DNA of 64,000 nt from contig JAMPAX010000001.1 in the NCBI GenBank assembly GCA_023667015.1, forward strand, positions 233,343 to 297,342, read 5' to 3'. The number at the start of each line of letters is the position of its first letter. Positions within the stretch are counted from its first letter, which is position 1. The notes under the pieces are model-generated. The model was not told the DNA's origin, searched no databases, and worked only from the letters and a program-made list of their open reading frames with translations. The position numbers were made by a program, and so were the translations under genes. Positions 17,272 to 26,197 of this stretch are shown here, one piece after another. Source of the DNA: Muribaculaceae bacterium (GTDB lineage Bacteria; Bacteroidota; Bacteroidia; Bacteroidales; Muribaculaceae).

Positions 17272-17793
17272 TTATTTGCCGTTAAACACTTTTTCAACGC
17301 TGATACCGCGCAGACGCGCTACTTCAGCGGGGGAACGCATTTCATCGAGGGCAGCGATAGTAGCCTTCACGAGGTTGTGGGGGTTGGAAGAACCCTTAGA
17401 CTTAGCGAGCACGTCGGTGATACCGCAGCTTTCGAGAACGGCACGCATAGCGCCACCGGCCTTCACACCGGTACCCTCGGAAGCGGGTTTGAGAATCACA
17501 CGGGAACCGCCAAACTTAGCGGCCTGCTCGTGGGGGATAGTACCTTTATGAATGGGTACACGAATAAGGTTCTTTCTTGCAGCCTCCGCACCTTTAGCGA
17601 TGGCAGCCTGCACTTCATTGGCTTTGCCGAGGCCCCATCCGATAACACCGTTGCCGTCACCGAGAACGACAATAGCAGCGAAGCTGAAAGCGCGACCACC
17701 CTTAGTCACCTTAGTAACACGGTTGATGGCTACGAGGCGCTCCTGAAGGTCAAGGCCGTTGGCGGAATTTACTCTATTGCTTTTCTTTGCCAT
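17272..17793 (-). CDS. rpsE: 30S ribosomal protein S5
   Basis: S5 helps guard decoding accuracy at the mRNA entry side. The block [16 protein letters not shown] with the double-stranded RNA-binding fold and [15 protein letters not shown] are diagnostic. It has 173 residues and lies 8 bases after rplR. Confidence 0.97.
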   Translation of the reverse strand: MAKKSNRVNSANGLDLQERLVAINRVTKVTKGGRAFSFAAIVVLGDGNGVIGWGLGKANEVQAAIAKGAEAARKNLIRVPIHKGTIPHEQAAKFGGSRVILKPASEGTGVKAGGAMRAVLESCGITDVLAKSKGSSNPHNLVKATIAALDEMRSPAEVARLRGISVEKVFNGK

Positions 17794-17801
17794 GATTTCG
17801 A

Positions 17802-18143
17802 TTAGAATTTAAGACCGGCCTTGCGAGCTGCGTCGGCCAAAGATTTAACTCTGCCGTGGAAAAGATAGCCGTTGCGGTCGAATACAACCTCATTGATGCC
17901 CTTTTCAATGGCTTTTTTTGCTATAGCTTCGCCTACACGAGCCGAAATTTCGGTCTTCGTGCCACCCTCGAGACCCTTTGAAGAGGCGGCGCAGAGAGTG
18001 GTTCCGGCCAAGTCGTCGATAACCTGAACGTAGATGGCCTTGTTTGAACGGAACACGCTCATGCGGGGACGCTGGGCGGTTCCGGAGATTTTACCGCGAA
18101 TGCGGGTTTTGATCTTATTTCTTCTTGCTATCTTGGATATCAT
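17802..18143 (-). CDS. rplR: 50S ribosomal protein L18
   Basis: Binds 5S rRNA with L5. The signatures are [17 protein letters not shown] near the N terminus and [17 protein letters not shown] at the end. It has 113 residues. Confidence 0.97.
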   Translation of the reverse strand: MISKIARRNKIKTRIRGKISGTAQRPRMSVFRSNKAIYVQVIDDLAGTTLCAASSKGLEGGTKTEISARVGEAIAKKAIEKGINEVVFDRNGYLFHGRVKSLADAARKAGLKF

Positions 18144-18159
18144 GATTTCCTGGATTTAA

Positions 18160-18714
18160 TTATTTAGCACTTGCGGACTTACCGGACTTGCGGCGAATAA
18201 CCTCACCGACAAACTTGATACCTTTACCCTTGTAAGGTTCGGGCTTACGCAGAGAGCGAATCTTGGCGCATACCTGGCCGAGAAGTTGCTTGTCGGTAGA
18301 TTCGAGGATAATGAGCGGGTTTTTGTTACGTTCGCTCTTTGCCTCTACCTTAATTTCCTTCGGAAGTTTGATATAGATAGCGTGTGAGTAACCGAGGGCA
18401 AGTTCGAGCACCTGACCGGTGGCAGTAGCACGATAACCTACGCCTACGAGTTCCATCTCCTTCTTATAGCCTGCAGAAACGCCAACTACCATATTATGGA
18501 TAAGAGCGCGATAGAGGCCATGGAGGGCACGGTGTTCACGATCATCGGACGGACGCTCAACGAGAAGCTGGTTGCCTTCGATTTTCACTGTAATATCGGG
18601 GTTGATTTCCTGTGAGAGTTCACCTTTGGGACCCTTTACAGTCACAACATTGTCTTTCACCTGTACTGTGACGCCAGCAGGCAGTTCGATTGGGGCTTTA
18701 CCTATTCTTGACAT
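18160..18714 (-). CDS. rplF: 50S ribosomal protein L6
   Basis: L6 lies by the factor-binding region of 50S. The two similar domains and the C-terminal signature EPYKGKGIKF are present. It has 184 residues. Confidence 0.97.
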   Translation of the reverse strand: MSRIGKAPIELPAGVTVQVKDNVVTVKGPKGELSQEINPDITVKIEGNQLLVERPSDDREHRALHGLYRALIHNMVVGVSAGYKKEMELVGVGYRATATGQVLELALGYSHAIYIKLPKEIKVEAKSERNKNPLIILESTDKQLLGQVCAKIRSLRKPEPYKGKGIKFVGEVIRRKSGKSASAK

Positions 18715-18729
18715 AACTACCTCCTTTTA

Positions 18730-19128
18730 TTAATAAACGTAGCACAATACTTCGCCACCGATCTTGCGATCTTTGGCTTCCTTATTAGTCATAACGCCCT
18801 GGGAAGTAGAGAGGATAGCGATGCCGAGGCCATTGAGCACACGGGGCATATCCTTATATCCGGCATACTGGCGGAGACCCGGACGGGACACACGGTGAAG
18901 GTTCTTGATAGCGTTGACCTTATCAACGGGATCATACTTAAGGGCGATTTTGATGGTGCCCTGGGGTTTGAGGCCTTCCTCAAATTTATAGTTGAGGATA
19001 TAGCCCTGTTCGAAAAGGATTTTTGTAATCTCCTTTTTCATTTTTGAGGCGGGAATCTCCACCACGCGGTGACCTGCATGGATGGCGTTTCTCAGTCTGG
19101 TCAAATAATCAGCTATTGGATCAGTCAT
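18730..19128 (-). CDS. rpsH: 30S ribosomal protein S8
   Basis: A central-domain 16S rRNA binder and, in Escherichia coli, repressor of the spc operon. The start MTDPIADYLTRLRNA and the C-terminal STSQGVMTNKEAKDRKIGGE are diagnostic. It has 132 residues. The 144-base gap before it carries two hairpins. Confidence 0.97.
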   Translation of the reverse strand: MTDPIADYLTRLRNAIHAGHRVVEIPASKMKKEITKILFEQGYILNYKFEEGLKPQGTIKIALKYDPVDKVNAIKNLHRVSRPGLRQYAGYKDMPRVLNGLGIAILSTSQGVMTNKEAKDRKIGGEVLCYVY

Positions 19129-19204
19129 TTTTAATTTGATGTTTTAAATTGATTCGGACAGTTCCGAACAATATTTAATACTCACGGAATATTTATAGGA
19201 ATTT

Positions 19205-19265
19205 GGCGGACGCGATATAAACAGCGGTAAAAAGAGTCCGCCGGAAGCCTGCGAAGGCAGGCCGG
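19205..19265 (-). promoter_or_regulatory. Two hairpins in the rpsN-rpsH gap
   Basis: GGCGGAC (19205-19211) pairs with GTCCGCC (19236-19242). A second stem, GCCTGC with GCAGGC (19247-19252 with 19257-19262), has a GAAG loop. They occupy most of a 144-base intercistronic gap just before rpsH, where a control site for S8 would be plausible. Confidence 0.35.
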
Positions 19266-19272
19266 TAAAGGA

Positions 19273-19575
19273 TTACCAGCTTGCCTTCTTAACTCCTGGA
19301 ATAAGGCCGGCGCTGGCCATCTCGCGGAACTGGATTCTAGAGATACCAAACTGACGCATATAGCCTTTGGGACGGCCCGTGATTTCGCAACGGTTGTGGA
19401 GGCGTACCTTTGAAGCATTCTTAGGAAGCTTCTGGAGCTTCTTGATAGCTTCATAGTCGATATTGCCTTCAGCATCGGCCAGGGCAGCTTTTTTAAGAGC
19501 TGCCTTCTTCTCGGCATACTTAGCTACCATTCTCTGGCGCTTCACCTCGCGGGCTTTCATTGATTCTTTTGCCAT
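19273..19575 (-). CDS. rpsN: 30S ribosomal protein S14, zinc-free long form
   Basis: A 100-residue S14 of the long type without the paired CxxC zinc motifs; only one Cys remains in [15 protein letters not shown]. The C-terminal end is [11 protein letters not shown]. It lies 5 bases after rplE. Confidence 0.96.
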   Translation of the reverse strand: MAKESMKAREVKRQRMVAKYAEKKAALKKAALADAEGNIDYEAIKKLQKLPKNASKVRLHNRCEITGRPKGYMRQFGISRIQFREMASAGLIPGVKKASW

Positions 19576-19580
19576 ATCGC

Positions 19581-20126
19581 TTAATCTTTGTTTTTGAAGG
19601 GTAGACCAAACTTCTTGAGGAGGGCGAAGCCTTCTTCATCGGTTTTAGCAGAAGTCACAAAAGTGATGTTCATACCTTGAAGTTTGGGTACATTGTCGAT
19701 ATTGATCTCGGGGAAAATTATCTGTTCAGTGATGCCGAGAGTATAGTTACCACGGCCATCGAGTTTGGAGTTGATACCCTTGAAGTCGCGGATACGTGGA
19801 AGAGCAACTCGAACGAGACGCTCGAGGAACTCATACATTTTGTCGCGACGGAGGGTAACCATAACGCCAACGGGCATTTTCTTACGCAGCTTGAAAGCAG
19901 CGATGTCCTTCTTTGAGAGAGTAGCTACGGCCTTCTGACCGGTGATAGCAGTAATCTCATTGATGGCGGTTTCGATAAGTTTCTTATCCTGAGTGGCAGC
20001 GCCGAGGCCCTGGTTGATAACGATTTTCTCCAGGCGGGGCACTTGCATTACTGTGTCGTAGTTGAACTCTTTCTGGAGTTCGGGAACGATTTTTTCCTTG
20101 TATTCTGTGCTAAGAGTAGTGCTCAT
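19581..20126 (-). CDS. rplE: 50S ribosomal protein L5
   Basis: Anchors 5S rRNA in the central protuberance. The block [14 protein letters not shown] and the C-terminal [16 protein letters not shown] are diagnostic. It has 181 residues. Its start overlaps the rplX stop by one base, so translation is probably coupled. Confidence 0.97.
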   Translation of the reverse strand: MSTTLSTEYKEKIVPELQKEFNYDTVMQVPRLEKIVINQGLGAATQDKKLIETAINEITAITGQKAVATLSKKDIAAFKLRKKMPVGVMVTLRRDKMYEFLERLVRVALPRIRDFKGINSKLDGRGNYTLGITEQIIFPEINIDNVPKLQGMNITFVTSAKTDEEGFALLKKFGLPFKNKD

Positions 20127-20443
20127 TACTTAATTTCCTCACCTGTTTTAACTGAAAAACGAATAGATTTGCCATTGTCGGCTTTACGGCGACCGATGCG
20201 AGTGGGCTTGCCATTTTTGTCGAGAGGGTTGAGGTTAGAGATGTGGACAGGAGCCTCCATCTTCACCAAGCCGCCCTGCGGATGCTGGGCATTAGGTTTA
20301 GTAGCCTTAGTGACAATATTTATACCCTCTACGATGGCGCGTTCCTTGCTGGGGAACATCTGGAGGACACGTCCGGTCTTGCCTTTGTCATCTCCGGCAT
20401 TGACATAGACCATGTCTCCCTTTTTTATATGAAATTTTGCCAT
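20126..20443 (-). CDS. rplX: 50S ribosomal protein L24
   Basis: An assembly initiator of 50S with a KOW motif near the N terminus ([20 protein letters not shown]). It has 105 residues and overlaps rplE by one base. Confidence 0.97.
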   Translation of the reverse strand: MAKFHIKKGDMVYVNAGDDKGKTGRVLQMFPSKERAIVEGINIVTKATKPNAQHPQGGLVKMEAPVHISNLNPLDKNGKPTRIGRRKADNGKSIRFSVKTGEEIK

Positions 20444-20463
20444 TGTTTTGCTTTTTAAGACGA

Positions 20464-20829
20464 TTAAAGTACTTCAGGGGCGAGGGAAACAATCTTCATG
20501 TTGGTTGCACGGAGTTCACGGGCAACGGGACCGAAGATACGGGTTCCGCGGAGTTCGCCGGCATTGTTGAGGAGAACACAAGCGTTGTCGTCAAAACGAA
20601 TATAGGAACCATCGGGGCGACGGATTTCCTTCTTAGTACGAACAACTACAGCTTTGGAAACTGTGCCTTTCTTCACATCGGAAGCGGGGATGGTGCTCTT
20701 GACAGTGACGACGATGATATCGCCGACGGTGGCGTAGCGACGGCCGGTGCCGCCGAGCACATGAATACAGAGGGCCTCTTTGGCACCGCTGTTGTCTGCT
20801 ACTGTGAGACGTGATTCGGTCTGTATCAT
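20464..20829 (-). CDS. rplN: 50S ribosomal protein L14
   Basis: A subunit-interface protein. The start [20 protein letters not shown] and the end [15 protein letters not shown] are standard. It has 121 residues and lies 2 bases after rpsQ. Confidence 0.98.
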   Translation of the reverse strand: MIQTESRLTVADNSGAKEALCIHVLGGTGRRYATVGDIIVVTVKSTIPASDVKKGTVSKAVVVRTKKEIRRPDGSYIRFDDNACVLLNNAGELRGTRIFGPVARELRATNMKIVSLAPEVL

Positions 20830-20831
20830 GG

Positions 20832-21092
20832 TTACTTCACTTTTTCGATTATTTCAACGAGTCTCCATCTCTTGGTTTTGCTCAGGGGGCGGGTTTCCAT
20901 GAGGCGCACGGTATCACCGATGCTGCACTCATTTTTCTCGTCATGTGCGTGGTACTTCTTTGTCTTATTGACAAACTTACCATATATAGGGTGTTTCTCT
21001 TTCCATTTGATTTCGACCGTGATGGTCTTGTCGCATTTGTTGCTGGAAACAACCCCGATTCTTTCTTTTCTTAAATGTCTTTTTTCTTCCAT
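20832..21092 (-). CDS. rpsQ: 30S ribosomal protein S17
   Basis: An OB-fold 16S 5'-domain binder. The [20 protein letters not shown] start region and [18 protein letters not shown] are diagnostic. It has 86 residues. Confidence 0.97.
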   Translation of the reverse strand: MEEKRHLRKERIGVVSSNKCDKTITVEIKWKEKHPIYGKFVNKTKKYHAHDEKNECSIGDTVRLMETRPLSKTKRWRLVEIIEKVK

Positions 21093-21116
21093 TTCAGTTT
21101 AGATTTGCGGGGATAC

Positions 21117-21323
21117 TCATTTGGAAGCGGCTTCAGCCAGTTCCTTTTGACGCAACACGGTCTTCATGCGGGCGATCTCACGGCGGTCTTTGGTGATCTT
21201 GGAGGGATCGTCTACGGGAGATATCGCGTGCGTTACTTTCAATTCACGATAAGCCTTCTGTGCGACCTCAATCTGGGCCTGCAACTCCTGAATGCTTAAT
21301 TCCTTGATTTCTTCCTTTTTCAT
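21117..21323 (-). CDS. rpmC: 50S ribosomal protein L29
   Basis: A two-helix protein at the exit tunnel. The MKKEEIKELSIQELQAQIE start and KDRREIARMKTVLRQ end are diagnostic. It has 68 residues. A long hairpin lies in the gap before it. Confidence 0.95.
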   Translation of the reverse strand: MKKEEIKELSIQELQAQIEVAQKAYRELKVTHAISPVDDPSKITKDRREIARMKTVLRQKELAEAASK

Positions 21324-21361
21324 TGTTATTGTTATACTTAAGATTGCTCTGAAGAATATGG

Positions 21362-21412
21362 ACAGGTGTCCTTTCCGTCAGTTCTATTAGAAGTAACGGA
21401 AAGGAGACCTGT
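21362..21412. repeat. 17-bp inverted repeat between rplP and rpmC
   Basis: The arms 21362-21378 and 21396-21412 differ at one base and flank a 17-base loop. The element fills much of a 96-base gap inside the ribosomal supercluster. A T-rich tail follows only on the plus strand, so it is not an obvious terminator for the operon. It may be an RNA processing or control hairpin. Confidence 0.6.
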
Positions 21413-21419
21413 TTTATTG

Positions 21420-21851
21420 TCAGACATTCTGAGAAGGATCGTAATCTCTGCGCACTACAAACTTTGTAATAACGGGAAGTTTCTGTGCAGCAAGACGAAG
21501 AGCCTCCTTAGCGATGTCGAAAGGAACACCTTCCACTTCGATAAGGATACGTCCGGGGGTAACAGGCGCAACGAATCCTTCGGGATTACCTTTACCTTTA
21601 CCCATACGTACCTCAGCGGGCTTCTTGGTGATCGGTTTGTCGGGGAATATGCGGATCCAGATCTGACCTTGACGCTGCATATAACGTGTAACGGCGATAC
21701 GGGCGGCCTCGATCTGACGGCCAGTGATCCATTTCGACTCCAGTGTCTTGATGCCGAACGATCCGAAAGCAAGCTGGTTGCCTCTCTGAGCCTCACCTTT
21801 CATGCGTCCCTTTTGGGAGCGGCGGAATTTAGTTCTTTTTGGCTGTAACAT
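21420..21851 (-). CDS. rplP: 50S ribosomal protein L16
   Basis: L16 is near the A-site tRNA and peptidyl transferase centre. The start [19 protein letters not shown] and the block [16 protein letters not shown] are diagnostic. It has 143 residues. Confidence 0.98.
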   Translation of the reverse strand: MLQPKRTKFRRSQKGRMKGEAQRGNQLAFGSFGIKTLESKWITGRQIEAARIAVTRYMQRQGQIWIRIFPDKPITKKPAEVRMGKGKGNPEGFVAPVTPGRILIEVEGVPFDIAKEALRLAAQKLPVITKFVVRRDYDPSQNV

Positions 21852-21870
21852 TGTGTTCGAAATGATTTAC

Positions 21871-22602
21871 TTAACGGTTGTTATTTTTCTTATTGCGGAA
21901 GCCGCCCTTGCGGTCACCGCGTCCACGAGATCCCTGCTCCTTCTGATTCAGAGCATAGGCGGGAGTCAGTTCCTTCTTGCCATAGATTTCGCCACGGCAA
22001 ATCCACACCTTGATACCGATGATACCTACCTTTGTAAGAGCCTCGACCAGAGCATAGTCGATGTCTGCACGGAGAGTGTGGAGGGGTGTACGACCTTCCT
22101 TGAACATCTCAGATCGAGCCATTTCAGCACCGTTGAGACGACCGGAAACCTGCACCTTGATACCCTCTGCGCCTGAGCGCATAGTATCCTGGATAGCCTT
22201 CTTCACTGCGCGACGGTATGCCATCTTGCCCTCAATCTGACGGGCGATGTTGGCAGCTACGAGCTCAGCGTCGAGGTCAGGGCGCTTGATTTCGTGGATA
22301 TTCACCTGTACCTCCTTGTCGGTAAGCTTCTTGAGCTCCTCCTTCAGGGCGTCTACGTCCTTACCACCTTTACCGATGATGATACCGGGGCGAGAAGTGC
22401 ATAGTGTGACAGTCACCATTTTAAGAGTACGCTCGATGATAATTCTCGAGACATTGGCCTTAGCCAGACGAGTACGAAGATACTTGCGGATTTTAGAATC
22501 CTCGAGCAGAGTCTCGCCATATTTCTTGCCGCCATACCAATTGGAGTCCCAACCGCGGATGACGCCAAGACGATTGCTTATTGGATTAACTTTCTGTCCC
22601 AT
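21871..22602 (-). CDS. rpsC: 30S ribosomal protein S3
   Basis: The mRNA entry tunnel protein, with a KH domain around [12 protein letters not shown]. The end is Arg/Gly/Asn-rich ([17 protein letters not shown]). It has 243 residues and starts 7 bases after rplV. Confidence 0.98.
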   Translation of the reverse strand: MGQKVNPISNRLGVIRGWDSNWYGGKKYGETLLEDSKIRKYLRTRLAKANVSRIIIERTLKMVTVTLCTSRPGIIIGKGGKDVDALKEELKKLTDKEVQVNIHEIKRPDLDAELVAANIARQIEGKMAYRRAVKKAIQDTMRSGAEGIKVQVSGRLNGAEMARSEMFKEGRTPLHTLRADIDYALVEALTKVGIIGIKVWICRGEIYGKKELTPAYALNQKEQGSRGRGDRKGGFRNKKNNNR

Positions 22603-22609
22603 TTTGAGC

Positions 22610-23014
22610 TTAGTCTTTATTATTATTAATGGTGTCTACGTAAAGAGTGACATGGTTAGAGCGCTTGCGGATTCTGTAGCCACGACCCTGGGGAGCAGGA
22701 CGGAGGCGTTTGAGCATGGGAGCGCAGTCAACGAAAACAGTCTTAACGAAGAGCTCGCCGGCCTCAGCCTTGCGTTCGTTTTTCTGTTCCCAGTTAGCGA
22801 TAGCCGAACGCAGGAGTTTTTCCACCTTGCGGGAGGCTTCCTTATTGGAGAATTTGAGAATGCCGAGAGCCTTGAAAACTTCCTGACCGCGGATCATATC
22901 AACGACCAGGCGCATTTTGCGGGGAGAAGAAGGCACATTATGGAGCTTGGCGAAATATTCGCCTTTGCGAGCCTCCTTAATGGCGTCGGCAGCTTGTCTT
23001 TTTCTTAAACCCAT
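22610..23014 (-). CDS. rplV: 50S ribosomal protein L22
   Basis: Lines the peptide exit tunnel with its long hairpin loop. The block [19 protein letters not shown] and the tunnel-loop [19 protein letters not shown] are diagnostic. It has 134 residues. Confidence 0.98.
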   Translation of the reverse strand: MGLRKRQAADAIKEARKGEYFAKLHNVPSSPRKMRLVVDMIRGQEVFKALGILKFSNKEASRKVEKLLRSAIANWEQKNERKAEAGELFVKTVFVDCAPMLKRLRPAPQGRGYRIRKRSNHVTLYVDTINNNKD

Positions 23015-23057
23015 TGTATTATAGTTCTTTTTTTATCGAGTTGATTATTGGGGCCAA

Positions 23058-23327
23058 TTATTTTTTCTTATTGCCGGCGTGACCGCGGAAAGTGCGGGTG
23101 GGAGCGAATTCACCCAGTTTGTGACCTACCATATTTTCGGTTACATATACGGGGATGAATTTGTTGCCATTGTGCACAGCGAAAGTGTGACCCACGAAGT
23201 CAGGAGAAATCATGGAAGCGCGGCTCCAGGTCTTGATGACGCTTTTCTTACCGCTCTTTTCCATTTCTGCGACTTTCTTTTCGAGGGAGACGCTGATAAA
23301 TGGTCCTTTTTTAAGTGAACGACTCAT
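23058..23327 (-). CDS. rpsS: 30S ribosomal protein S19
   Basis: A head protein that pairs with S13. The [11 protein letters not shown] start and [18 protein letters not shown] end are diagnostic. It has 89 residues. Confidence 0.98.
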   Translation of the reverse strand: MSRSLKKGPFISVSLEKKVAEMEKSGKKSVIKTWSRASMISPDFVGHTFAVHNGNKFIPVYVTENMVGHKLGEFAPTRTFRGHAGNKKK

Positions 23328-23351
23328 AGTTGGTTCCTTTAATTCAAAAAA

Positions 23352-24218
23352 TTACTTTTTCCTTCTTTCAATGATATACTTCGAAGACTGCTTCTTTGGT
23401 GAGCGTGTCTTCTGACCCTTAGCGTAGAGGCCTGTACGTGAACGTGGATGACCACCGGACTGGCGACCTTCACCACCACCCATCGGGTGGTCTACAGGGT
23501 TCATTACGACACCACGGTTGTGGGGGCGACGACCGAGCCAGCGTGAGCGACCGGCCTTACCGCTTTGTTCAAGAGCGTGGTCGGAATTGCCGACAACGCC
23601 AACAGTAGCGCGGCATGACAGGAGCACCTTGCGTGTCTCGCCGGAAGGCAATTTGATGATTGCGTAGTTTCCTTCGCGGGAAGTCAACTGAGCGAACGTA
23701 CCTGCTGAGCGAGCCATAGCTGCGCCCTGACCAGGCTTAAGTTCGATACAATGGATGAGAGTACCTACAGGGATCTTAGCCAGAGGAAGAGTGTTGCCTA
23801 CCTCGGGAGCTACGTCCTCGCCTGACATGACTGTCTGACCTACTTCGAGGCCATTGGGGGCAATCATGTAAGCCTTGGAACCATCCTTGTAGTAAAGGAG
23901 GGCGATGCGAGCTGAGCGGTTGGGATCATACTCTATGGTCTTTACCACTGCGGGCACACCGTCGTTATTTCTTTTAAAGTCGATGAGACGCAATTTTCTC
24001 TTATGGCCGCCACCGCGATAGCGAGTGGAAAGGTGGCCCGAAGAGTTGCGGCCACCAGTGGAACGTTTACCGACGATAAGAGACTTCTCTGGTGCGTTAG
24101 CAGTTGATTTGCGAACCTCAGTTGTGCCGTTGACGGTCACAATTTCTTCGCGTTTGAACACACCAATAATCTTGTGTCTTTGGCCCGGAGTTGTGGGCTT
24201 GAATTTTCTTACTGCCAT
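23352..24218 (-). CDS. rplB: 50S ribosomal protein L2, with an N-terminal insertion
   Basis: L2 is needed for subunit association and peptidyl transfer. The core is standard, including the C-terminal block [18 protein letters not shown]. At 288 residues it is about 14 longer than the usual L2 of the phylum. The extra residues lie near positions 22-42 ([16 protein letters not shown]), between the KIIGVF strand and the PEKSL motif. The reading frame is intact and the gene sits normally between rplW and rpsS. Confidence 0.97.
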   Translation of the reverse strand: MAVRKFKPTTPGQRHKIIGVFKREEIVTVNGTTEVRKSTANAPEKSLIVGKRSTGGRNSSGHLSTRYRGGGHKRKLRLIDFKRNNDGVPAVVKTIEYDPNRSARIALLYYKDGSKAYMIAPNGLEVGQTVMSGEDVAPEVGNTLPLAKIPVGTLIHCIELKPGQGAAMARSAGTFAQLTSREGNYAIIKLPSGETRKVLLSCRATVGVVGNSDHALEQSGKAGRSRWLGRRPHNRGVVMNPVDHPMGGGEGRQSGGHPRSRTGLYAKGQKTRSPKKQSSKYIIERRKK

Positions 24219-24226
24219 TGGTCGTT

Positions 24227-24517
24227 TTAAATATTGCTATAGTAGTCGATTTTCTGTCCTTCAGCCACTGTCACGAAAGCCTTCTTGAAAGCAGGCTTGC
24301 GACCGCGGATGATTCCGGCGCGTGTATAGCGCTGTTTGCGCTTGCCGGCGTAGAGAGCGGTGTTCACCTTCACGACGCGTACATTGTAGAGACGCTCTAC
24401 GATGTCCTTGATCTGGAACTTATTGGCGTCGGGGGAAACGGCGAAGGTATAGCAGTTGTGCTTTTCGCCGTAGGCCGTAGCCTTTTCGGTGACGATCGGT
24501 TTGATTTGGATATCCAT
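24227..24517 (-). CDS. rplW: 50S ribosomal protein L23
   Basis: Docking site for chaperones at the exit tunnel. The [14 protein letters not shown] start and the [20 protein letters not shown] loop are diagnostic. It has 96 residues. Confidence 0.97.
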   Translation of the reverse strand: MDIQIKPIVTEKATAYGEKHNCYTFAVSPDANKFQIKDIVERLYNVRVVKVNTALYAGKRKQRYTRAGIIRGRKPAFKKAFVTVAEGQKIDYYSNI

Positions 24518-24537
24518 AATATTGTGTCTCCTAATGA

Positions 24538-25170
24538 TTATAATTCGTTGATAATTTCAACGCTTCCCTCTGTCAGAAGGATTGCGTCATTGTTGAGCAC
24601 CGTATAGGCGTTCAAGTCGAGAGCACGCTGAAGCAGAGCATTGGGAACATTGCGTACAGAGAGCAGTACGTTGTTGTCCTTCTCAGCGAAGACGAGGAGT
24701 ACCTTCTTATCGTCGAGCTTGAAAACCTTAGCGATTTCCATGTAGTTCTTGGTCTTGGGTGCATCGAAAGTAAAGTTTTCGACAACGATAATCTTACCGT
24801 CTGCCACCTTAGAGCTCAAAGCGATACGGCGTGCAAGAGCTTTCATCTTCTTGTTGAGCTTCGAGCGATAGTCACGGGGACGGGGTCCGAAAACACGAGC
24901 ACCACCGCGAAGCAGCGGAGAATTGATGTCGCCACGACGAGCGCCGCCGCCACCTTTCTGACGGATAAGCTTACGTGTGGAACCGGAAATTTCGCTACGT
25001 TCCTTGCTCTTGTGAGTTCCCTGACGCTGGTTGCCAAGGTATTGTTTTACGTCGAGATACAGAGTGTGGTCTGCATTGCCTTCGCTAAGATCGCGGGCAA
25101 AGACTTCATCGTTGAGGGTCACCTTGCGACCCGTGTCTTCTCCTTTAATGTTGAATACAGCTACTTCCAT
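24538..25170 (-). CDS. rplD: 50S ribosomal protein L4
   Basis: A tunnel-constriction protein; in Escherichia coli it also represses the S10 operon. The loop [19 protein letters not shown] and the [14 protein letters not shown] end ([12 protein letters not shown]) are present. It has 210 residues. Its ATG overlaps the rplC stop by one base. Confidence 0.97.
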   Translation of the reverse strand: MEVAVFNIKGEDTGRKVTLNDEVFARDLSEGNADHTLYLDVKQYLGNQRQGTHKSKERSEISGSTRKLIRQKGGGGARRGDINSPLLRGGARVFGPRPRDYRSKLNKKMKALARRIALSSKVADGKIIVVENFTFDAPKTKNYMEIAKVFKLDDKKVLLVFAEKDNNVLLSVRNVPNALLQRALDLNAYTVLNNDAILLTEGSVEIINEL

Positions 25171-25787
25171 TATTTCTCAACTAAAACGATTGAACCTTTA
25201 GGACCGGGTACGGAACCCTTGATCATTAACAAATTATGTTCGGGAAGAATCTTAATCACCTGCAAATTCTGCACAGTGACGCGTTCGTTGCCCATCTGGC
25301 CGGCCATACGCAGACCCTTGAACACTTTAGCGGGATAGGAGCAGGCACCGATAGAACCGGGGGCACGTAGACGATTGTGCTGGCCATGAGTAGACTGACC
25401 TACACCGCCGAAGCCATGACGTTTCACTACGCCTTGGAAGCCTTTACCTTTGCTGGTGCCGACTACATCGACGAAACCACCTTCCTGGAAGAGCTCTACT
25501 GTGAGAGTGTCGCCCAGAGCAGGGGTTGTTTCAAACGACTTGAACTCGGCCAAGTGGCGCTTGGGGGTCACACCAGCTTTCTTGAACTGACCGGCCAGAG
25601 GCTTGTTGCAGTGTTTTTCCTTCATATCCTGGAAACCCACCTGGACAGCTTCATAGCCATCTTTCTCAAGAGTCTTAACTTGAGTGACAACACAAGGGCC
25701 TACTTCGATAACAGTGCACGGAATATTTTTTCCGTCGGCACTGAAAACGGATGTCATTCCGATTTTCTTTCCTAATAATCCTGGCAT
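25170..25787 (-). CDS. rplC: 50S ribosomal protein L3
   Basis: Organises the peptidyl transferase centre. The [16 protein letters not shown] start and the loop [19 protein letters not shown] are diagnostic. It has 205 residues. An 86-base gap with a strong hairpin separates it from rpsJ. Confidence 0.97.
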   Translation of the reverse strand: MPGLLGKKIGMTSVFSADGKNIPCTVIEVGPCVVTQVKTLEKDGYEAVQVGFQDMKEKHCNKPLAGQFKKAGVTPKRHLAEFKSFETTPALGDTLTVELFQEGGFVDVVGTSKGKGFQGVVKRHGFGGVGQSTHGQHNRLRAPGSIGACSYPAKVFKGLRMAGQMGNERVTVQNLQVIKILPEHNLLMIKGSVPGPKGSIVLVEK

Positions 25788-25821
25788 TTCTTGTAATTGT
25801 TTGGGATTGGTTATTTATATT

Positions 25822-25854
25822 TCTTTCCGGGAGCCGGGAGGACTCCCGGAAAGA
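25822..25854. repeat. 12-bp hairpin between rpsJ and rplC
   Basis: TCTTTCCGGGAG (25822-25833) pairs perfectly with 25843-25854 around a 9-base loop. A T run follows on the plus strand only, so on the operon strand this is not a classical terminator. It could be an attenuator, a processing site, or a block to antisense transcription. Confidence 0.6.
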
Positions 25855-25873
25855 CTTTTTTATAAATTATTGC

Positions 25874-26179
25874 TCAGACCTTAATGCTAACGTCTACGCC
25901 GCTGGGGAGTTCGAGTTTCATCAGAGCGTCTACAGTCTTCGAAGTTGAAGAATATATATCGATCAGACGCTGGAAAGATGAGAGCTGAAACTGTTCGCGA
26001 GACTTCTTGTTGACGAAGGTGGAGCGGTTTACAGTGAAGATACGCTTATGCGTGGGCAGGGGTATGGGACCGCTGACGGCAGCACCTGTGGACTTCACTG
26101 TCTTTACGATCTTCTCAGCAGACTTGTCTACGAGATTGTGGTCGTAAGATTTCAGTTTGATTCTAATTTTTTGGCTCAT
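25874..26179 (-). CDS. rpsJ: 30S ribosomal protein S10
   Basis: S10 is a head protein that also takes part in antitermination (NusE). The [18 protein letters not shown] start and the [15 protein letters not shown] block are diagnostic. It has 101 residues. It follows fusA directly, with no tuf between. Confidence 0.98.
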   Translation of the reverse strand: MSQKIRIKLKSYDHNLVDKSAEKIVKTVKSTGAAVSGPIPLPTHKRIFTVNRSTFVNKKSREQFQLSSFQRLIDIYSSTSKTVDALMKLELPSGVDVSIKV

Positions 26180-26197
26180 ATTATTTATGACTGTCTA

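Noticed and set aside
17014..17805. 263-codon plus-strand ORF opposite rpsE and rpmD
   Set aside because: Antisense shadow of three ribosomal protein genes.
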